64,000 nt of DNA from Candidatus Accumulibacter regalis (lineage in GTDB: Bacteria; Pseudomonadota; Gammaproteobacteria; Burkholderiales; Rhodocyclaceae), in assembly GCA_000585075.1 (NCBI GenBank), contig JEMY01000013.1:62001-126000 (forward strand). The letters are read 5' to 3'. The position numbers were made by a program, and so were the translations under genes. The notes beneath the pieces are model-generated. The model had not been told where the DNA came from, did no database searches, and was given only the letters and a program-made list of their open reading frames with translations. The stretch's first letter is position 1. Each line of letters opens with the position of its first letter. Below are positions 62,762 to 64,000 of this stretch, one piece after another.

Positions 62762-64000
62762 TTAGTTCAGATCGCCTTCCTGCCGGTCGACCAGGTCGGC
62801 GAATTCGGGGTGGCGTTCGATGAAACCGGCGACATACGTACAGCGGGGGTCAATCCTCCAGTGCCGTTGGCGCGCCTCCTTCAACGCGACTCCGACCAGT
62901 TCGGCGGCTATTCCGTGTCCGCGAAGTTCGTCGGGCACGAAAGTGCGGTCAAGAATCACACGATCCTCTTCGATGAGGTAGCTCAAATAGGCCGTACCGC
63001 TCTCGCCTACCTGCGACTCAAAGCGCTGGCGAGCAGCGTTGTGCGCCACCGAAGGCAGTGGCGCGCTGGTGGTCGATGTCGGCGGGTCGAACTCAAGGGA
63101 GGACACCGGCCGGCGACGGTTCCAGTCGTCCTGCACCAGCGCCCGGATGTCGCGCGTCGAGTGCACCGACAGAACCTGCCCGGCCAGCTTTTCTGCCTGT
63201 TGCACATCGGTCGAGCGAATGGCGTGCTTGATGTCCAGAAGCCGGCCGGGACTGACGCTGAAGCTTCGGAAGCCGAGGCCGATCAAGAGGTTTGTATAGC
63301 TGGGGTCATTGGCAATTTCGCCACACAGAGAGATCGGTGTTCCCTTGCGCCTGGCCACGCGTGCCAGCGTCGCGAGCACGCGCAGAACGGCTGGATGCAA
63401 GGGATCGTAGGTGGATTTCATTTCGCCACGAATGCGATCGGCAGCGAGCAGAAACTGGACGAGGTCGTTGCTGCCGACGCTGAAGAAGTCGACCTCGTCG
63501 GCAAGTTGTTCGATGAGGATCGCCGCCGACGGCGTTTCGATCATCGCGCCGACCGGGATCAGCGGATCGAACGATTGGCCCGCTGCGACGACTTGCGCCT
63601 TGGCATGGTCAATCGCTGCTTTCGCCGCGCGCAAGTCGTCGATGCCGTCGATCATCGGCAGAAGAATGGCGACCGAATGCGTTGCGCTCAGCCGGAGGAT
63701 GGCCCGCAGTTGCGTGTGCAGCAGGCCGGGATGCGCGAGCAGCAGCCTGATGCCCCGAAAGCCCATGGCCGGGTTGGCTTCGGGTGGTAGCGGGAAATAG
63801 CTGAGCGGTTTGTCACTGCCGACATCGAGAACGCGAATCACCGTTTGCGCCGGTTGCAGGTGCTCCGCCGTGGCGCGGTAGAACTGGTACTGCTCGTCTT
63901 CCGAGGGGAAATGGTCCTGGACGAGAAAGACGAACTCCGTGCGATAGAGTCCGACGCCATCGGCCTTGACGTTCGCCGCCGCCAGCGCGTCGGCAGTCTG
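62762..64000 (-). CDS. PEP-protein phosphotransferase (enzyme I-like) fused to a GNAT-type domain, 5'-truncated by window edge
   Basis: The frame is open to base 64000, so the N-terminus is outside; about 412 residues are visible. The PEP-binding TIM barrel of enzyme I is clear: ANVKADGVGLYRTEFVFLVQ, VIRVLDVGSDKPLSYFPLPP, NPAMGFRGIRLLLAHPGLL, VGAMIETPSAAILIEQLA, DFFSVGSNDLVQFLLAADR and PISLCGEIANDPSYTNLLIG (active-site Cys). After about residue 330 a different domain follows: TAYLSYLIEEDRVILDRTFV, PDELRGHGIAAELVGVALKE, CTYVAGFIERHPEFADLVDR. This is the small YjdJ/GNAT-type acetyltransferase fold (PF14542-like) with acetyl-CoA loop RGHGIA. A fusion of enzyme I with this domain is unusual. The upstream HPr or regulator partner is not seen. 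Confidence 0.85.
   Translation of the reverse strand, partial: QTADALAAANVKADGVGLYRTEFVFLVQDHFPSEDEQYQFYRATAEHLQPAQTVIRVLDVGSDKPLSYFPLPPEANPAMGFRGIRLLLAHPGLLHTQLRAILRLSATHSVAILLPMIDGIDDLRAAKAAIDHAKAQVVAAGQSFDPLIPVGAMIETPSAAILIEQLADEVDFFSVGSNDLVQFLLAADRIRGEMKSTYDPLHPAVLRVLATLARVARRKGTPISLCGEIANDPSYTNLLIGLGFRSFSVSPGRLLDIKHAIRSTDVQQAEKLAGQVLSVHSTRDIRALVQDDWNRRRPVSSLEFDPPTSTTSAPLPSVAHNAARQRFESQVGESGTAYLSYLIEEDRVILDRTFVPDELRGHGIAAELVGVALKEARQRHWRIDPRCTYVAGFIERHPEFADLVDRQEGDLN

Overview
The window reads as high-GC chromosomal DNA of a betaproteobacterium. Gene content points to Rhodocyclales, perhaps an Accumulibacter- or Dechloromonas-like organism: yjcH-actP acetate uptake, a three-gene 2-oxoglutarate:ferredoxin oxidoreductase cluster of the type described from Thauera, a Gcr-family protein typical of Betaproteobacteria, quinol-dependent NO reductase with NsrR, and aconitase B. 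The taxonomic placement is inference; no rRNA gene is present.

Layout. 1-8.0 kb: 3' part of an Hsp70-like protein with a DUF3731-type tail, two translationally coupled tartronate-semialdehyde-reductase-like genes, YjbQ, an HxlR regulator divergent from a small CPVC redoxin, DUF924, ArfB and DUF1415. 8.3-12.9 kb: yjcH-actP divergent from an OmpR-family two-component system, with a phased array of CTTA half-sites between them. 12.9-17.6 kb: FAD oxidoreductase, PIN protein, yaaA and the Gcr-family membrane protein.

17.7-26.2 kb is an accessory island. It holds an HEPN/MNT toxin-antitoxin pair, remnants of a second toxin-antitoxin module, a perfect 36-bp inverted repeat (MITE-like), a frameshifted exonuclease-RecQ-UvrD giant helicase, and a SirTM sirtuin/zinc-macrodomain pair of Firmicute-like type with visibly lower G+C.

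26.4-43.3 kb is mostly core metabolism: acnB with a near-consensus promoter, a TrmB-like methyltransferase, a DusC-like dihydrouridine synthase, a CsgG-like lipoprotein, a periplasmic rhodanese, the KGOR cluster (FAD/FeS subunit, alpha, beta), psd, a secreted pentapeptide-repeat protein, a collapsed chemoreceptor keeping its CZB domain, deoxynucleoside kinase and panBCD. 43.4-51.0 kb: NYN-domain protein, patatin-like lipoprotein, ABC-F ATPase, tRNA-Arg(CCU), a broken IS3-type insertion and fadD.

51.2-64 kb is a redox and nitric oxide region. It starts with a chimeric ORF (thioredoxin N-half joined to a LysR C-half). A Rieske/NifX-like/MBL operon follows, with a sigma-54 promoter and a divergent sigma-54 activator. 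Then come norB and nsrR with NsrR boxes, a SulP-STAS-cyclic-nucleotide-binding transporter, a cupin, a hemerythrin-like stub, and the 3' part of a PEP-phosphotransferase enzyme I fused to a GNAT domain.

The best candidates for something undescribed are the SirTM/macrodomain plus helicase island, the sigma-54-controlled Rieske/NifX/MBL operon, the PtsI-GNAT fusion and the thioredoxin-LysR chimera.
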